A stretch of DNA of 64,000 nt, taken from Ignavibacteriota bacterium. Lineage in GTDB: Bacteria > Bacteroidota > Ignavibacteria > Kapaibacteriales > UBA2268. Below, in pieces: positions 9,312 to 19,921 of the stretch. The stretch lies in the NCBI GenBank assembly GCA_024636855.1, contig JAGXGG010000075.1, positions 1 to 64,000 of the forward strand. Reading direction: 5' to 3'. Position 1 is the stretch's first letter. Every line of letters begins with the position of its first letter. The translations under genes and the position numbers were made by a program. The notes below the pieces were generated by a model that was not told where the DNA came from, did not search any database, and worked only from the letters and a program-made list of their open reading frames with translations.

Positions 9312-10298
9312 CTACATCAAAAATCCATTCTCAGCTTCCGTTGGTTTCGGAATATCTGTGTCATTTATCATTTCTCTCATATCTATCTCGATTCCCCTTG
9401 CTATAGATGTAATAGGAACGTCATTGTAAGTTCCCTCAAATGGGTTCTCAGAGTAATCTCCTATCTTTTCCATTAGAAAGAATATCCAGATAATTAGAGC
9501 CGACATAATAGGCGAAAGCCAAAATACCCAACCCAAAGTATAGTTGAAAATATCAACTAACCCTAGTGGTACTAAAGCACAAAAGACAAATGTCAACCAC
9601 AATGCCGTCGATGCATATTGTCTAGGGAAAGGGAAATTCTTGATTCTTTCTGCCTTGCCTTGCTCTTCGTATAAGTTAGTTATTAGATTTTGTAGTTCCA
9701 TGTGACGGAAATCTTCGTAAGTTTCATTGTCACGTAATTCTTGTAATCTAACGGATTGTGTTTTTAGGATTTGTGTAGCCAAGTTAGATTTTCCCTCTAA
9801 TTCTTTAATTTCAGATTGGCTGATATAGTTAGATAGTTCGGAATTGAGGCTTGCTGTATAGCTCTCGCAGACGTTCTCAGAATATCTGTTTTGGATTCTT
9901 TCTTCTTTGTGTTCCCAAGTTCTGCTCAAACGAAGCTGATACCTTAGCGCAGTCATCCATGCAATATGTCTATAGATCAACTCTTTCTTTATGTGGTCGC
10001 TGTCATCTCCTTTAACAAAAGAGCTAATCTGTGCACCTATAGAGCGACTATTATTGACTATTCCACCCCAGATTTTTCGAGCCTCCCAAGTCCTATCATA
10101 AGAGCTATTGTTTTTGAAACCAAGATAGAAGGCAACGGCAATACCGATTACTCCGATTGGTTGCCATGGCAAACCCAATCCTATTTCAAAAGTATAGAAA
10201 ATAATAGATATAAGAAGGGAATAGAAAAAACCGTAAATCATTGGTTTCTTAGACCAGTTTAGGGTCATCAAGAAACTATAATTCTTATTTATATACAT
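9312..10298 (-). CDS. bestrophin family membrane protein
   Basis: GLPWQPIGVIGIAVAFYLGFKNNSSYDRTWEARKIWGGIVNNSRSIGAQI is typical of bacterial bestrophins. Confidence 0.9.
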   Translation of the reverse strand: MYINKNYSFLMTLNWSKKPMIYGFFYSLLISIIFYTFEIGLGLPWQPIGVIGIAVAFYLGFKNNSSYDRTWEARKIWGGIVNNSRSIGAQISSFVKGDDSDHIKKELIYRHIAWMTALRYQLRLSRTWEHKEERIQNRYSENVCESYTASLNSELSNYISQSEIKELEGKSNLATQILKTQSVRLQELRDNETYEDFRHMELQNLITNLYEEQGKAERIKNFPFPRQYASTALWLTFVFCALVPLGLVDIFNYTLGWVFWLSPIMSALIIWIFFLMEKIGDYSENPFEGTYNDVPITSIARGIEIDMREMINDTDIPKPTEAENGFLM

Positions 10299-10350
10299 TT
10301 TTAGTAACCTATATTATTTTGGTAACAAGTTACTAAAAAAAGTTATATAT

Positions 10351-10740
10351 CTAAACTTCGTTTGCAGCTGCTTGATTAATATTAAATAGAAACGTTTTTG
10401 CTATCATCTTTGCTCTTGTTACAGCTTCTTCGGCTCTAACACCTTCGAACAAATCATCAATAGTTTCTGTAAACAAGCGTAACCACTCTGCGAATTGTAT
10501 CTCACTCATCTGTGTTTTTCTACTTAGCATAATGTGCTTATACATTGGGTTACCTCTGAACTCATTCTCACCGAAAAGTATTCCTCCCCAAAACTTATAC
10601 ATGTGGGGCAGGTGATTTTCCCAATTTACTTTAGCTATATCATCAAATATAAATCCGAGTATAGGGCTTGTTTGTACTTTCCCGTAGAAAGTATCAACCA
10701 TTAGTTTTATATCATCTTTGTTTCTAATATCTGTTTTCAT
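10351..10740 (-). CDS. group III truncated hemoglobin
   Basis: MVDTFYGKVQTSPILGFIFDDIAKVNWENHLPHMYKFWGGILFGENEFRGNPMYKH. Confidence 0.9.
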   Translation of the reverse strand: MKTDIRNKDDIKLMVDTFYGKVQTSPILGFIFDDIAKVNWENHLPHMYKFWGGILFGENEFRGNPMYKHIMLSRKTQMSEIQFAEWLRLFTETIDDLFEGVRAEEAVTRAKMIAKTFLFNINQAAANEV

Positions 10741-10944
10741 TTTCTTTTTCTTTTTGTGAAGTAACAGGAATAAACATCGGACAATTTAGTCTTTTATTGT
10801 AGGTTGTGTATATCAAATTAGTAATCTTTTAGCAACGAAATGATTATATACAATAATTATTAGACTTAGGTTTTTTTAAATAAATTTAATTTTGTAAGTT
10901 GCCTTACATTCTATTTTTTTAATAACTAACAAAGGGATATATCT

Positions 10945-11796
10945 ATGAAAAACATAGTAAAAATATTCACGATAATAGTGATTACTGGGTTGATGTTAAC
11001 CTCTTGTGATACACCCGTAGATGCTGATGGAACAAACATTGATGACCTATCATTAGGTAAAAAAGCTGGGCCTAATACCATATTTGATTTGGATTTCAGC
11101 GAATCAACTGATGACGACGATAATACAGCTTCAAATGCAGGATGGATAGTTGATCGTAAAGCACCTGAATCATTTAGTAGTACAGACTTTGATGGAGATG
11201 ATCGTCTACAAATCAATATAGATGAAGCAGGACCAACTAGTGGTTTCTATACATATCAAGGAATGAAATACCATGATGCCGATGAATCTTACTGGAACGC
11301 GAAAAAGAATCCACGTTTTTCATATAGCTTTTATATCGATCCCGATTGGGAAGATGACGGTGGTAAAGAGCAACAAACTGGTGTATGGCCAGTACTAGGT
11401 AATGAAGATGGCGAAATAAGTGCCTATCCAATTTTGGAGTACCAAGATAGTGATAGAAATGAGAACGGTGAAGCAGGATTTCGAGCTTATATCTATGTCT
11501 CTGATGATAACGGTAATTTCGTAGAAGCAAAATGGGTAAGCATAGGTTTGCCAAAGCAGTTAAAAATTGATCCAGATAAAGGTGGTTGGGTTACTGTCGA
11601 AGCTCAGTTACAAAAAAATAATGAAGGCTCCGTTGTTAAATGGCGTATCAACAACAAGCTAATTTTGGACGAACGTGGATATAATGTCTTTGCATCTAGT
11701 ACTCAATATCTAGAATTTATCTTTAATAGTCCAAACTTTGGAGAGGATCAAGACTATTACTATGATGATATCAGGCTAACTGAAGCAGGAAAATAG
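10945..11796 (+). CDS. hypothetical lipoprotein
   Basis: Lipobox-like ITGLMLTSC; no family recognised with certainty. Confidence 0.7.
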   Translation: MKNIVKIFTIIVITGLMLTSCDTPVDADGTNIDDLSLGKKAGPNTIFDLDFSESTDDDDNTASNAGWIVDRKAPESFSSTDFDGDDRLQINIDEAGPTSGFYTYQGMKYHDADESYWNAKKNPRFSYSFYIDPDWEDDGGKEQQTGVWPVLGNEDGEISAYPILEYQDSDRNENGEAGFRAYIYVSDDNGNFVEAKWVSIGLPKQLKIDPDKGGWVTVEAQLQKNNEGSVVKWRINNKLILDERGYNVFASSTQYLEFIFNSPNFGEDQDYYYDDIRLTEAGK

Positions 11797-11830
11797 AATT
11801 AAAAAAGCGAAATTAATTTCATAAATTTTT

Positions 11831-11884
11831 AAAAGGGCCATACTGGATCATACGTAAGAACCAATATGGCCTTTTACTTTTTAT
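11831..11884 (+). terminator. rho-independent terminator
   Basis: aaaagggccatactgg...ccaatatggccttttactttttatt hairpin after the 10945-11796 CDS. Confidence 0.65.
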
Positions 11885-11990
11885 TACTCGCAAATAAGTA
11901 AATAGGACAGTCTCCTCTCTCTGAATTTAACAAACTGATTCTTAAGAGGTAATCAAAATAAGAAGTGAGAAGATGAGTTGAATATTTTTT

Positions 11991-12033
11991 CACCTGGATA
12001 CTTCTAACGCCTTCGGCGTTATCAGTATGACTG
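11991..12033. repeat. interspersed palindromic element family A (copy 3)
   Basis: cacctggatacttctaacgccttcggcgttatcagtatgactg. Confidence 0.75.
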
Positions 12034-12104
12034 AGCTATTTTGAAATAAATCCATTCCTTAATCCCTTAAATCCAGCAAATTCTGATTCTGACTAACAAG
12101 TGGA

Positions 12105-13301
12105 TTATCCCACAACAAATCCAGCGAAGCTGACCATAGATTCAGTTTCTTCTTCTTGCCATTGGTTATAGCCGGCTGCTATTACTGCACTACTATCTAC
12201 TAAGCTGAGTGCCGAGTAGAATGGAGCTGTACCGCATATCTTATTCTTATCACCAGCTGCTGATATTTCTGTAAAGAATGCATTTTTATCTGCGTTTGTT
12301 AGCTTTTCGATTAGTGATTCATCTTCGTGTTTTACTCTGATTTGCTCTGTAGCAGCAGGGAATTCATCACCGAATTTTCTACCTACATGAGACAAATCCC
12401 CGCTTGATAAGATTAGGACTTTTTTACCTGAAGTAGCTATTGCATCTTTTATAGCATCTATAGTGCTATTATACTTTTCGTTGCTATCCGGTGTAGTGTT
12501 TTCATTGAAATAGTGAGCAGGTGAACCTGTAAGAATAGGAACTATTTTAAAGTTTTTATCTTTCATTAAGTGCTGCAAGAATATAAGATGGAACTCTATA
12601 GAGTGCTCTTTATAATGAGCTATATCATCGTAAACTATATCAGTATTCTTTTCTATTTCGGTTAATAATTCGTGGTCAACTTCAGCTGTTCCCAATGGAG
12701 TTTCGAAGTCTTTCTTAGAGAACATAAAGTCTGCAGTACTTCTATAATGAGCAGTTCCCAGTAGTATTACTGTATCTATTTCTTCTACATTTTTCAATGC
12801 AAGAAAAGAGTTAGCATAAGTCTTCCATGATTCTTCTAATCGCAAATCAATATGAGGGGCTAGTATTGCTTTGATTGGCTTATCTGTTAGAGAAGTACCC
12901 TTATCTAATATTATATTAAGAAAAGCTTCTAGTTCTGCTGGGTCTTCTGGATATGAGAATGAGTGGCAATATGAGTTGCGAATATTCCCATTTTTATAGC
13001 TTTGCATGTTCTCTATGGCTATTCTTGTGCTCGGGGTATCTATCATATTCAGAGTTACTAGATTGTCTAGCAAAGTGTATAATTTATCTTCTGATAGTTT
13101 AAGTAATTTTGCTGCTCCATCTTTCGCTATTTCTTCTGCCGTTTTTTTTCCTTCCATTAGAATTTGTATCAATGAGTAGTAAGAGAATGGAAGTGCAATT
13201 GGCTCTGCAATCAGTAGCGGGTCGCTTATATATATGAACTTATTCTCAAATTCTTGGATGAGATCTATATCCAAATCATCTCTAAGTTTAATTAGGCTCA
13301 T
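12105..13301 (-). CDS. amrB: AmmeMemoRadiSam system protein B (MEMO family)
   Basis: ILAPHIDLRLEESWKTYANSF...TVILLGTAHYRSTADFMFSKKDFETPLGTAEVD...EHSIEFHLIFLQH...LSSGDLSHVGRKFGD. Confidence 0.88.
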   Translation of the reverse strand: MSLIKLRDDLDIDLIQEFENKFIYISDPLLIAEPIALPFSYYSLIQILMEGKKTAEEIAKDGAAKLLKLSEDKLYTLLDNLVTLNMIDTPSTRIAIENMQSYKNGNIRNSYCHSFSYPEDPAELEAFLNIILDKGTSLTDKPIKAILAPHIDLRLEESWKTYANSFLALKNVEEIDTVILLGTAHYRSTADFMFSKKDFETPLGTAEVDHELLTEIEKNTDIVYDDIAHYKEHSIEFHLIFLQHLMKDKNFKIVPILTGSPAHYFNENTTPDSNEKYNSTIDAIKDAIATSGKKVLILSSGDLSHVGRKFGDEFPAATEQIRVKHEDESLIEKLTNADKNAFFTEISAAGDKNKICGTAPFYSALSLVDSSAVIAAGYNQWQEEETESMVSFAGFVVG

Positions 13302-13545
13302 TCGGCTCGCTCTGTCTCTTTTGCTTTAATTCTTCTAACTTGCGAAGTTTAGTTTTGAATCTCGACACCACAACCATGAACAATACTCCGGCTATTAACA
13401 TTGCTATCCCAGCTATTAGAAACCAGATTTCATTAGTAACTTTATATACCCAAAGTAGTATAAAGAAAGTAACAAAGTTAGCACCTGACATGAACATAAC
13501 TGACATAGTCAGATTCTTGTTCATATTATTCTCTGTTTTTGCCAT
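13288..13545 (-). CDS. small membrane protein
   Basis: Two hydrophobic segments; tightly packed between dapD and the MEMO gene. Confidence 0.6.
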   Translation of the reverse strand: MAKTENNMNKNLTMSVMFMSGANFVTFFILLWVYKVTNEIWFLIAGIAMLIAGVLFMVVVSRFKTKLRKLEELKQKRQSEPNEPN

Positions 13546-14366
13546 TATCTCAATGCCTCTTCTAGTGCAGTTTTTGCGTCCGTTTTATCATCACGATATT
13601 TTATAATCAATGGGGTAGAGATAGACAATCCGTTTTCTTTAGCGAAAGGAGAGTTTAAAGCTCTGCTACCTGGTACAACTACTGCACCAGCTGGTATCTC
13701 AAGCGGGCTTTCTGCAGAAGATGAAAGTATAGTTCCATTAACCAAGTCATAGACTTTTGTACTTGCGTTGAGTATTACACCAGTACCTAGTACTGCTCTC
13801 TCTCTAACTAGTACACCTTCGTAAACACCGCAGTTACCACCTATCATAACATTGTCTTCTATCACTACTGGTCTAGCTCCAGCTGGTTCTAATACACCAC
13901 CGATTTGTGATGCTGCACTTAAGTGAACATTCTTACCAATCTGAGCGCATGTACCAACTAACGCGTGAGAATCTATCATTGTACCTTCATCTACATAAGC
14001 ACCAATATTGATGTACATAGGAGGCATACAGATTACACCCTTAGCTACATAACAACCACTTCTTATAGAACTACCACCTGGTACTAATCTTACACCATCT
14101 TCTAGCTTCAGTGGCTTTAGTGGGATAGTATTTTTGTCGAAGAAAACGAATTCTTCATTGATTGACATATCTTCCATTTTACTATATTTGAATAGCAAAA
14201 GAATGCCTTTCTTAACCCACTGATTGGCTATCCAACCACCTTTGCCATCTGGCTCAGCAGCTCTGATTGTCCCGTTATTAAGTTTTCCTATTATCTCAGC
14301 TTGTAGTTCTTTTATTTCTATTTCACTCGGATTTTCGAGATTTTCTATTCTATTTTTTAAGTCCAT
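13545..14366 (-). CDS. dapD: 2,3,4,5-tetrahydropyridine-2,6-dicarboxylate N-succinyltransferase
   Basis: Left-handed beta-helix acyltransferase: [64 protein letters not shown]. Confidence 0.96.
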   Translation of the reverse strand: MDLKNRIENLENPSEIEIKELQAEIIGKLNNGTIRAAEPDGKGGWIANQWVKKGILLLFKYSKMEDMSINEEFVFFDKNTIPLKPLKLEDGVRLVPGGSSIRSGCYVAKGVICMPPMYINIGAYVDEGTMIDSHALVGTCAQIGKNVHLSAASQIGGVLEPAGARPVVIEDNVMIGGNCGVYEGVLVRERAVLGTGVILNASTKVYDLVNGTILSSSAESPLEIPAGAVVVPGSRALNSPFAKENGLSISTPLIIKYRDDKTDAKTALEEALR

Positions 14367-14392
14367 AATATTATAAATTTTATGTTATAAGT

Positions 14393-16837
14393 TTATTTTT
14401 TCCATTTAACAATACTGTGTGGTAGTGCATCAGTTATATGCTCGACAAAGATAATTTCTAATCCTTTCTTGATAAAAGCATCTATCTCTTCTACGTCCCT
14501 CTTATTATCGAAAGGAACTAACACTTTCTTAATTCCTCTTTTCTTAGCAGCAAGTAGCTTCTCGCTAAGACCACCAATAGGTAATATATTACCTCGAAGA
14601 GTAATCTCGCCTGTCATTGCTACATTTCCTTTCACAGCTTTATTCGTAGCCGCAGAGACTAGAGCAGTACACATAGTTATACCAGCCGAAGGTCCATCTT
14701 TAGGTATCGCTCCCTCTGGTACGTGTATATGTATTTCCATTCCTTTTGTAAACTCTTCTGGAACACCTAATGATTTGTAGTTAGCTCTTACATACGATAA
14801 TGCTGCCATTCCAGACTCTTTCATCACATCGCCAAGCTTACCAGTTAGAGTTAGCTTCTCGCTCTTACTAGGCATTATGTTCACTTCTATAGGAAGTAGA
14901 TCTCCACCAGTACTAGTCCAAGCTAATCCTGTTGCTACACCTACTTTGTCTTTCAAATCTTCTTTTTTCAGTTTATGCTTTGGTGCTTTCAAGTATTCTT
15001 CTACTTTAGCAGGAGTAATTACTATACCCTTATTCTTGTATTTTTTCTTGAATTCGGGGTTGTCTTTTAGAGCTACAGTTTTATCTTTTACTTTGTCGCC
15101 ATATTGCACAACTATTTCTTTAGCTAACTTTCTAAATACATTTGCTATAGTTCTTTCCAAATTACGTACACCAGCTTCGCGAGTGTATTCTGTTATCATT
15201 CGTGTTATAGCTTTATCTTCGAACTTAATTTTTATATTATCGAAGCCATATTCCTTTATTAGCTTAGGAATGATGTGTTTCTTAGCTATTTCCAATTTGT
15301 CGTGATCTAGATACGAAGTAAGTTGTATCACTTCCATTCTGTCTAGCAAAGGTTGTGGTATATTGTGTAACACATTAGCTGTCGTGATGAATAGCACGTT
15401 CGATAAATCATAATCCACTTCTAGGTAGTGGTCATTGAAGTTAATGTTTTGTTCTGGGTCTAGTACCTCGAGCAATGCTGATGCAGGGTCACCTCTGAAA
15501 TCAGAAGCTAGTTTATCTATCTCATCAAGCAATATAACGGGGTTTCTAGTCCCAGCTTTTTTCATAGATTGGATTATCTTACCTGGCATCGAGCCGATGT
15601 AAGTTCTTCTGTGACCTCGTATCTCCGCTTCATCGCGTATACCACCTAATGAAAATCTAACGAATTCTCTATTAAGAGCTCTTGCGATTGATTTAGCTAA
15701 TGATGTCTTACCAACACCCGGAGGGCCGACGAAACAGATTATCTGACGTTTCAAAGACCCAGCTAGATTTAGTACAGATATAAATTCTGTGATTCTCTCT
15801 TTCGGCTTTTCTAAGTCATAGTGGTCATCATCTAATACTTTCTGAACATGATTAATATCTAAGTTATCTTTAGATGATTTGTTCCAAGGTAGTTGAGCCA
15901 TTAGTTCCAAGAAATTTCTATTTACAGAAAATTCAGGCGACATCTGAGGAGTTTTTCGCAATCTGTTCAGTTCTTCATCTGCCTTTTCTCTTGCGTGTTT
16001 AGGTAAATCAGCCTCATCCAACATCTTACGAAGTTGTTCTATTTCTGGTTCTGCTTCCTCGTCTTCACCTAACTCTTTTTGTAGAGCTTTTATTTGCTCT
16101 CTGATATAGAAAGCGCGTTGAGTCTTCTGTATTGAATCGCTTACTCTTTCGCCTACCTGATTTTGTATTCTAGATAATTCAATTTTAGCTGTTAGTAGCT
16201 TTAATAATTCAGTGTACTGAGACTTCAAAAATCTATGGTTTAGTATGCGTTGCTTTTCTTTTATATCTGCTTGCATATTGGCAGCAGCATAGTACATCTT
16301 ACGAACAGGATCATCTATATTATCAAATGCACTGACCAAATCTGGCGGCAGATTGTCTTTCGAAAAAACATACTCTTTGAATATTTCACCAGTTTGAGTT
16401 ATGAGTTCACGTGTGTCTTTATCTTTTTCATTGTACTTAACAGGTATTTGCTCTATTATTGCTTCCATACAATCGTTATTATCGACCGGCTTTTTTATTT
16501 TAGCATGGAACATACCTTCTATCAGGACTTTCAATAAGTTATTTGGTAACCTCAACACTTGGATTATTTTACCAATTGTACCATACTCATTGATATCACT
16601 TATAGTTGGTTCTTCTATATTCGAATCTTTCTGACTAGATAGAAAAATGAATTTATCATTATCTATCGCCTTAGCTATTGCCTTCAGCGATGAAGTTCTA
16701 CCTATCAAAACTGGGAAAATCATATTCGGAAATAATATCATCTCACGTAGGGGTAATACCGTCAAACTCTCGGGTATCTCTACGCTTTTCATTTCCGCAT
16801 CTACTATCGATTTTAATACTTCTTCTTGCTTTGCCAT
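14393..16837 (-). CDS. lon: ATP-dependent endopeptidase La (Lon)
   Basis: Walker A GPPGVGKTSLAKSIA; GSMPGKIIQSMKKAGTRNPVILLDEIDK; catalytic region PKDGPSAGITM. Confidence 0.98.
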   Translation of the reverse strand: MAKQEEVLKSIVDAEMKSVEIPESLTVLPLREMILFPNMIFPVLIGRTSSLKAIAKAIDNDKFIFLSSQKDSNIEEPTISDINEYGTIGKIIQVLRLPNNLLKVLIEGMFHAKIKKPVDNNDCMEAIIEQIPVKYNEKDKDTRELITQTGEIFKEYVFSKDNLPPDLVSAFDNIDDPVRKMYYAAANMQADIKEKQRILNHRFLKSQYTELLKLLTAKIELSRIQNQVGERVSDSIQKTQRAFYIREQIKALQKELGEDEEAEPEIEQLRKMLDEADLPKHAREKADEELNRLRKTPQMSPEFSVNRNFLELMAQLPWNKSSKDNLDINHVQKVLDDDHYDLEKPKERITEFISVLNLAGSLKRQIICFVGPPGVGKTSLAKSIARALNREFVRFSLGGIRDEAEIRGHRRTYIGSMPGKIIQSMKKAGTRNPVILLDEIDKLASDFRGDPASALLEVLDPEQNINFNDHYLEVDYDLSNVLFITTANVLHNIPQPLLDRMEVIQLTSYLDHDKLEIAKKHIIPKLIKEYGFDNIKIKFEDKAITRMITEYTREAGVRNLERTIANVFRKLAKEIVVQYGDKVKDKTVALKDNPEFKKKYKNKGIVITPAKVEEYLKAPKHKLKKEDLKDKVGVATGLAWTSTGGDLLPIEVNIMPSKSEKLTLTGKLGDVMKESGMAALSYVRANYKSLGVPEEFTKGMEIHIHVPEGAIPKDGPSAGITMCTALVSAATNKAVKGNVAMTGEITLRGNILPIGGLSEKLLAAKKRGIKKVLVPFDNKRDVEEIDAFIKKGLEIIFVEHITDALPHSIVKWKK

Positions 16838-16911
16838 TCTTATCTTGATTTTTTTTTACTTAATTAGCCTTAGACGGACATTAAGTATATTAATTTAAAA
16901 CGATTATAATA

Positions 16912-16947
16912 AAAAAAAGGCAACTTATTGCCAAGCTGCCTTTTACA
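16912..16947 (-). terminator. rho-independent terminator (ilvE)
   Basis: Minus strand AAAAGGCAGCTTGGCAATAAGTTGCCTTTTTTTT. Confidence 0.75.
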
Positions 16948-16964
16948 AATTTATACAATTTCTA

Positions 16965-18053
16965 TTAAATAGAAGCCACTTTATGAATCCAGCCGTGAGT
17001 ATCTTCTGTCTCGCCTCTTTGTATTCCTACTATAGTCTCGTACATATCGTGTGCTACAGGGCCTATTTCATTATTATTTATTACTATTTCTCTACCTTTG
17101 TAATTAAGCTTTCCAACCGGAGAAATGATTGCAGCAGTACCAGTACCGAATACTTCTTTTAATTCACCGCGTTCATGAGCATCATATACTTCTGATATTC
17201 TGATTCTTCTTTCAGAAGTTTTAATTCCTTTCTCTTTCGCAAGTGCTAAAACAGTTTCTCTTGTTACACCAGGCAATATTGAACCTTGATCAAGAGTTGG
17301 AGTTACTAACTCATCACCAATTACAAACATAATATTCATAGCACCAACTTCATCTACATACTCTTGGTGAACACCATCTAGCCATAAAACTTGGTCGAAT
17401 CCTTTAGCTTTTGCTTCCTTACCAGCTAATAGAGATGCGGCGTAGTTTGCAGCAGTTTTAGCCATTCCCAAACCGCCACGAACTGCTCGGACATATTCGT
17501 GTGATACTAAGATGCTTACTGGTTTCAACCCAGCAGCATAATAAGAAGCAACTGGTGAACATATAATTATTAGTTTATAATTCTCTGAGCTATGTACTCC
17601 TAAGAAATTACTAGAACCGAACATAACAGGACGTATGTATAAAGCTTGTCCACGTTCTTTTGGTATCCAATCTTTGTCTACAGCAACCAATTCACTTATT
17701 GCTTCCAAGAATTTCTCTTCAGGGAACTCAGGCATAACTAGCCTAGTTGCTGAGTTATTCAATCTTGTTGCATTTTTATCTGGTCTAAATATATTTATTT
17801 CGCCATTGATATCATAATAGGCTTTCAACCCTTCGAATATAGTTTGACCGTAGTGCAATGTACACATAGTAGGTTCAATAGCCATTTCGCTATAAGGAAT
17901 AATCTTACCTTCTTCCCATTGACCATTTATATAGTCTACAACAAAGATATGATCAGAAAAGACTTTTCCAAAACCTAGTGCATTCCAGTTTACATTTTCA
18001 ATCTTACTACTTTTTGCTTTTGTTATCTTAATATTATGTTCAATTACGTTCAT
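16965..18053 (-). CDS. ilvE: branched-chain amino acid aminotransferase
   Basis: MCTLHYGQTIFEGLKAY...IFRPDKNATRLNNSATRLVMP...GGLGMAKTAANYAASLLAGKEAKAKGFDQVLWLDG. Confidence 0.95.
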   Translation of the reverse strand: MNVIEHNIKITKAKSSKIENVNWNALGFGKVFSDHIFVVDYINGQWEEGKIIPYSEMAIEPTMCTLHYGQTIFEGLKAYYDINGEINIFRPDKNATRLNNSATRLVMPEFPEEKFLEAISELVAVDKDWIPKERGQALYIRPVMFGSSNFLGVHSSENYKLIIICSPVASYYAAGLKPVSILVSHEYVRAVRGGLGMAKTAANYAASLLAGKEAKAKGFDQVLWLDGVHQEYVDEVGAMNIMFVIGDELVTPTLDQGSILPGVTRETVLALAKEKGIKTSERRIRISEVYDAHERGELKEVFGTGTAAIISPVGKLNYKGREIVINNNEIGPVAHDMYETIVGIQRGETEDTHGWIHKVASI

Positions 18054-18121
18054 TTCAGTCTCCTTTTCTCTTTTTCATATTTTGGGGATTCATATTTTCC
18101 GAAACGATTTACATCTATCTT

Positions 18122-19795
18122 TTATTTGAAATCGTATGTTGTATCCAAATCTCTTGGTATAGATTTTAGTTTCTCTATATTTGATTCTATTCTTTCTGTT
18201 ACATTACCATAGTCTTTTTCTAGGTTAACAGCCGCGTCATAATCGCCTTCAGCTTGTATAGTTAGTATTTTACCGGCTAACTCACCTACAACTTCGAAAA
18301 ATATTTCATCGTTAATACCTAAAGTACCATCTTCATTTGATATTATTGCTCCTTTATCCATCAAGTAATTTAACTGAATCAAATTACCTTTACCATGAGC
18401 TTTTTCGTCACCAAATCTGATAGATCTATATAGTCCAGCTACATAGGTAGCTTTCGTTCGTTGTACATAGTCATCATCTATAAGACCCAAATCTCTCATA
18501 ATTGAGATATTCCATAAGCCAACTATGTCAGCTTTGCACTCTTCTAAGAAAGAATATTTTTCCTTAAGCATAGAAGCAACAGTTACATCTTTCTTGCCAT
18601 ATACATATCCTCTACCCAAAGTATGAGATACTTCGTGAAGTGTTACAAAACTAGTGAATGCTTCTTTATCTATATATTTTCTTAGTTTAGGTTCAAGAAT
18701 TATATTGCCGATAGGGCGCACTATTTGGTCGAATTTTGCTTCCATCATATTCTTGAACATTGATTTTTTTGCACCTTTAGCTTGGTGAACTCTTGGGTCA
18801 TTAGGTAATGAAGCAGCTATTGTCTTTGTTCCTTGCTGACCGTGACCACCAAAATAGGAAACATTAACTACTTGTAACTTAGTACCTTTGCCAGCAGTTT
18901 CTCTTATATATTTCTTATCATAAGGTAATCTTGCTTCGAATTTATCTATGTTGTTTTCGAACATAGCTAATTCTTCCGAGGCTTTCTTATCTTTTACCAT
19001 GACTATTGATTCGTATGAAGTCTTATATCCTAATAATTTGTCTGCATAAGATTCGATAGGACCAATTACAACATCTATGTCATTATTATCTAATTCCATC
19101 CAAGCCAAATCACTTTCATAGTACTCGTCAGTCCTAATAGCTTTCGCTCTCAATAACAGATAGTTTTTTAAAGTAACATTATCAGCATAAGTAGCGGCTT
19201 CTTCTAAGTATTTAGCTAACTGTTCTACTTTGTCAGCGTAAGCTTCGTGGTATGGTATAGCCTTGTAGCCTTTATCATCTTTTTGTATTATAGTATATAG
19301 ACTTGTGAAATCCTCTTTGACTTCTGGGTTTTCTACAACATATTTTTCGAAATCACTTTTAGTCATATCCGTTGGATAGAAATTACCTCCATCTGGTCTG
19401 ATGCTTGGTCCATCTCCAACAAATCGCTCACTTCCGTATATCTCATCATAAGGACCATAGTTTATATTGACATAATCCAAGTATATCTTTGCAGATTCGG
19501 ATTTGCTTTTCTTCAGTGAATCTCTGATACTAATAGCATCTGGAGTATTTTGTATCCAGAATATTTCATCAGATACTTGTCCTGCTTTTACTAATAATTC
19601 TATTACTTTTTTCTGATTATATGTAAGATTAGAAACATCAGCTGAAATTTTAGTAGGGCTGTATGCCTTTATTCTCTCAACAACTTTTTCCATATTTTCA
19701 TCTTGATTATTGAATTCTTCCATTTCCTCCTCCGAAGAGCAAGATATAAATGATACTAAAAAAACTGTAAGTACTATGGCGTTGAAAATTCTCAT
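18122..19795 (-). CDS. M49-like dipeptidyl-peptidase III family lipoprotein with HEXXH motif
   Basis: Lipobox FISC; TSFVTLHEVSHTLGRG and EECKADIVGLW correspond to the M49 zinc-binding motifs. Confidence 0.8.
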   Translation of the reverse strand: MRIFNAIVLTVFLVSFISCSSEEEMEEFNNQDENMEKVVERIKAYSPTKISADVSNLTYNQKKVIELLVKAGQVSDEIFWIQNTPDAISIRDSLKKSKSESAKIYLDYVNINYGPYDEIYGSERFVGDGPSIRPDGGNFYPTDMTKSDFEKYVVENPEVKEDFTSLYTIIQKDDKGYKAIPYHEAYADKVEQLAKYLEEAATYADNVTLKNYLLLRAKAIRTDEYYESDLAWMELDNNDIDVVIGPIESYADKLLGYKTSYESIVMVKDKKASEELAMFENNIDKFEARLPYDKKYIRETAGKGTKLQVVNVSYFGGHGQQGTKTIAASLPNDPRVHQAKGAKKSMFKNMMEAKFDQIVRPIGNIILEPKLRKYIDKEAFTSFVTLHEVSHTLGRGYVYGKKDVTVASMLKEKYSFLEECKADIVGLWNISIMRDLGLIDDDYVQRTKATYVAGLYRSIRFGDEKAHGKGNLIQLNYLMDKGAIISNEDGTLGINDEIFFEVVGELAGKILTIQAEGDYDAAVNLEKDYGNVTERIESNIEKLKSIPRDLDTTYDFK

Positions 19796-19921
19796 TTTTC
19801 TCCTTATTATATAGAATTATTAGGAATTTTGTGATAAGTCTTATATTATTGGGAGTTAAAATTTGTTCAAGAAACAATATATTTTTCTACCCATTAATTT
19901 GACTCAATTTAAACAAAAACA

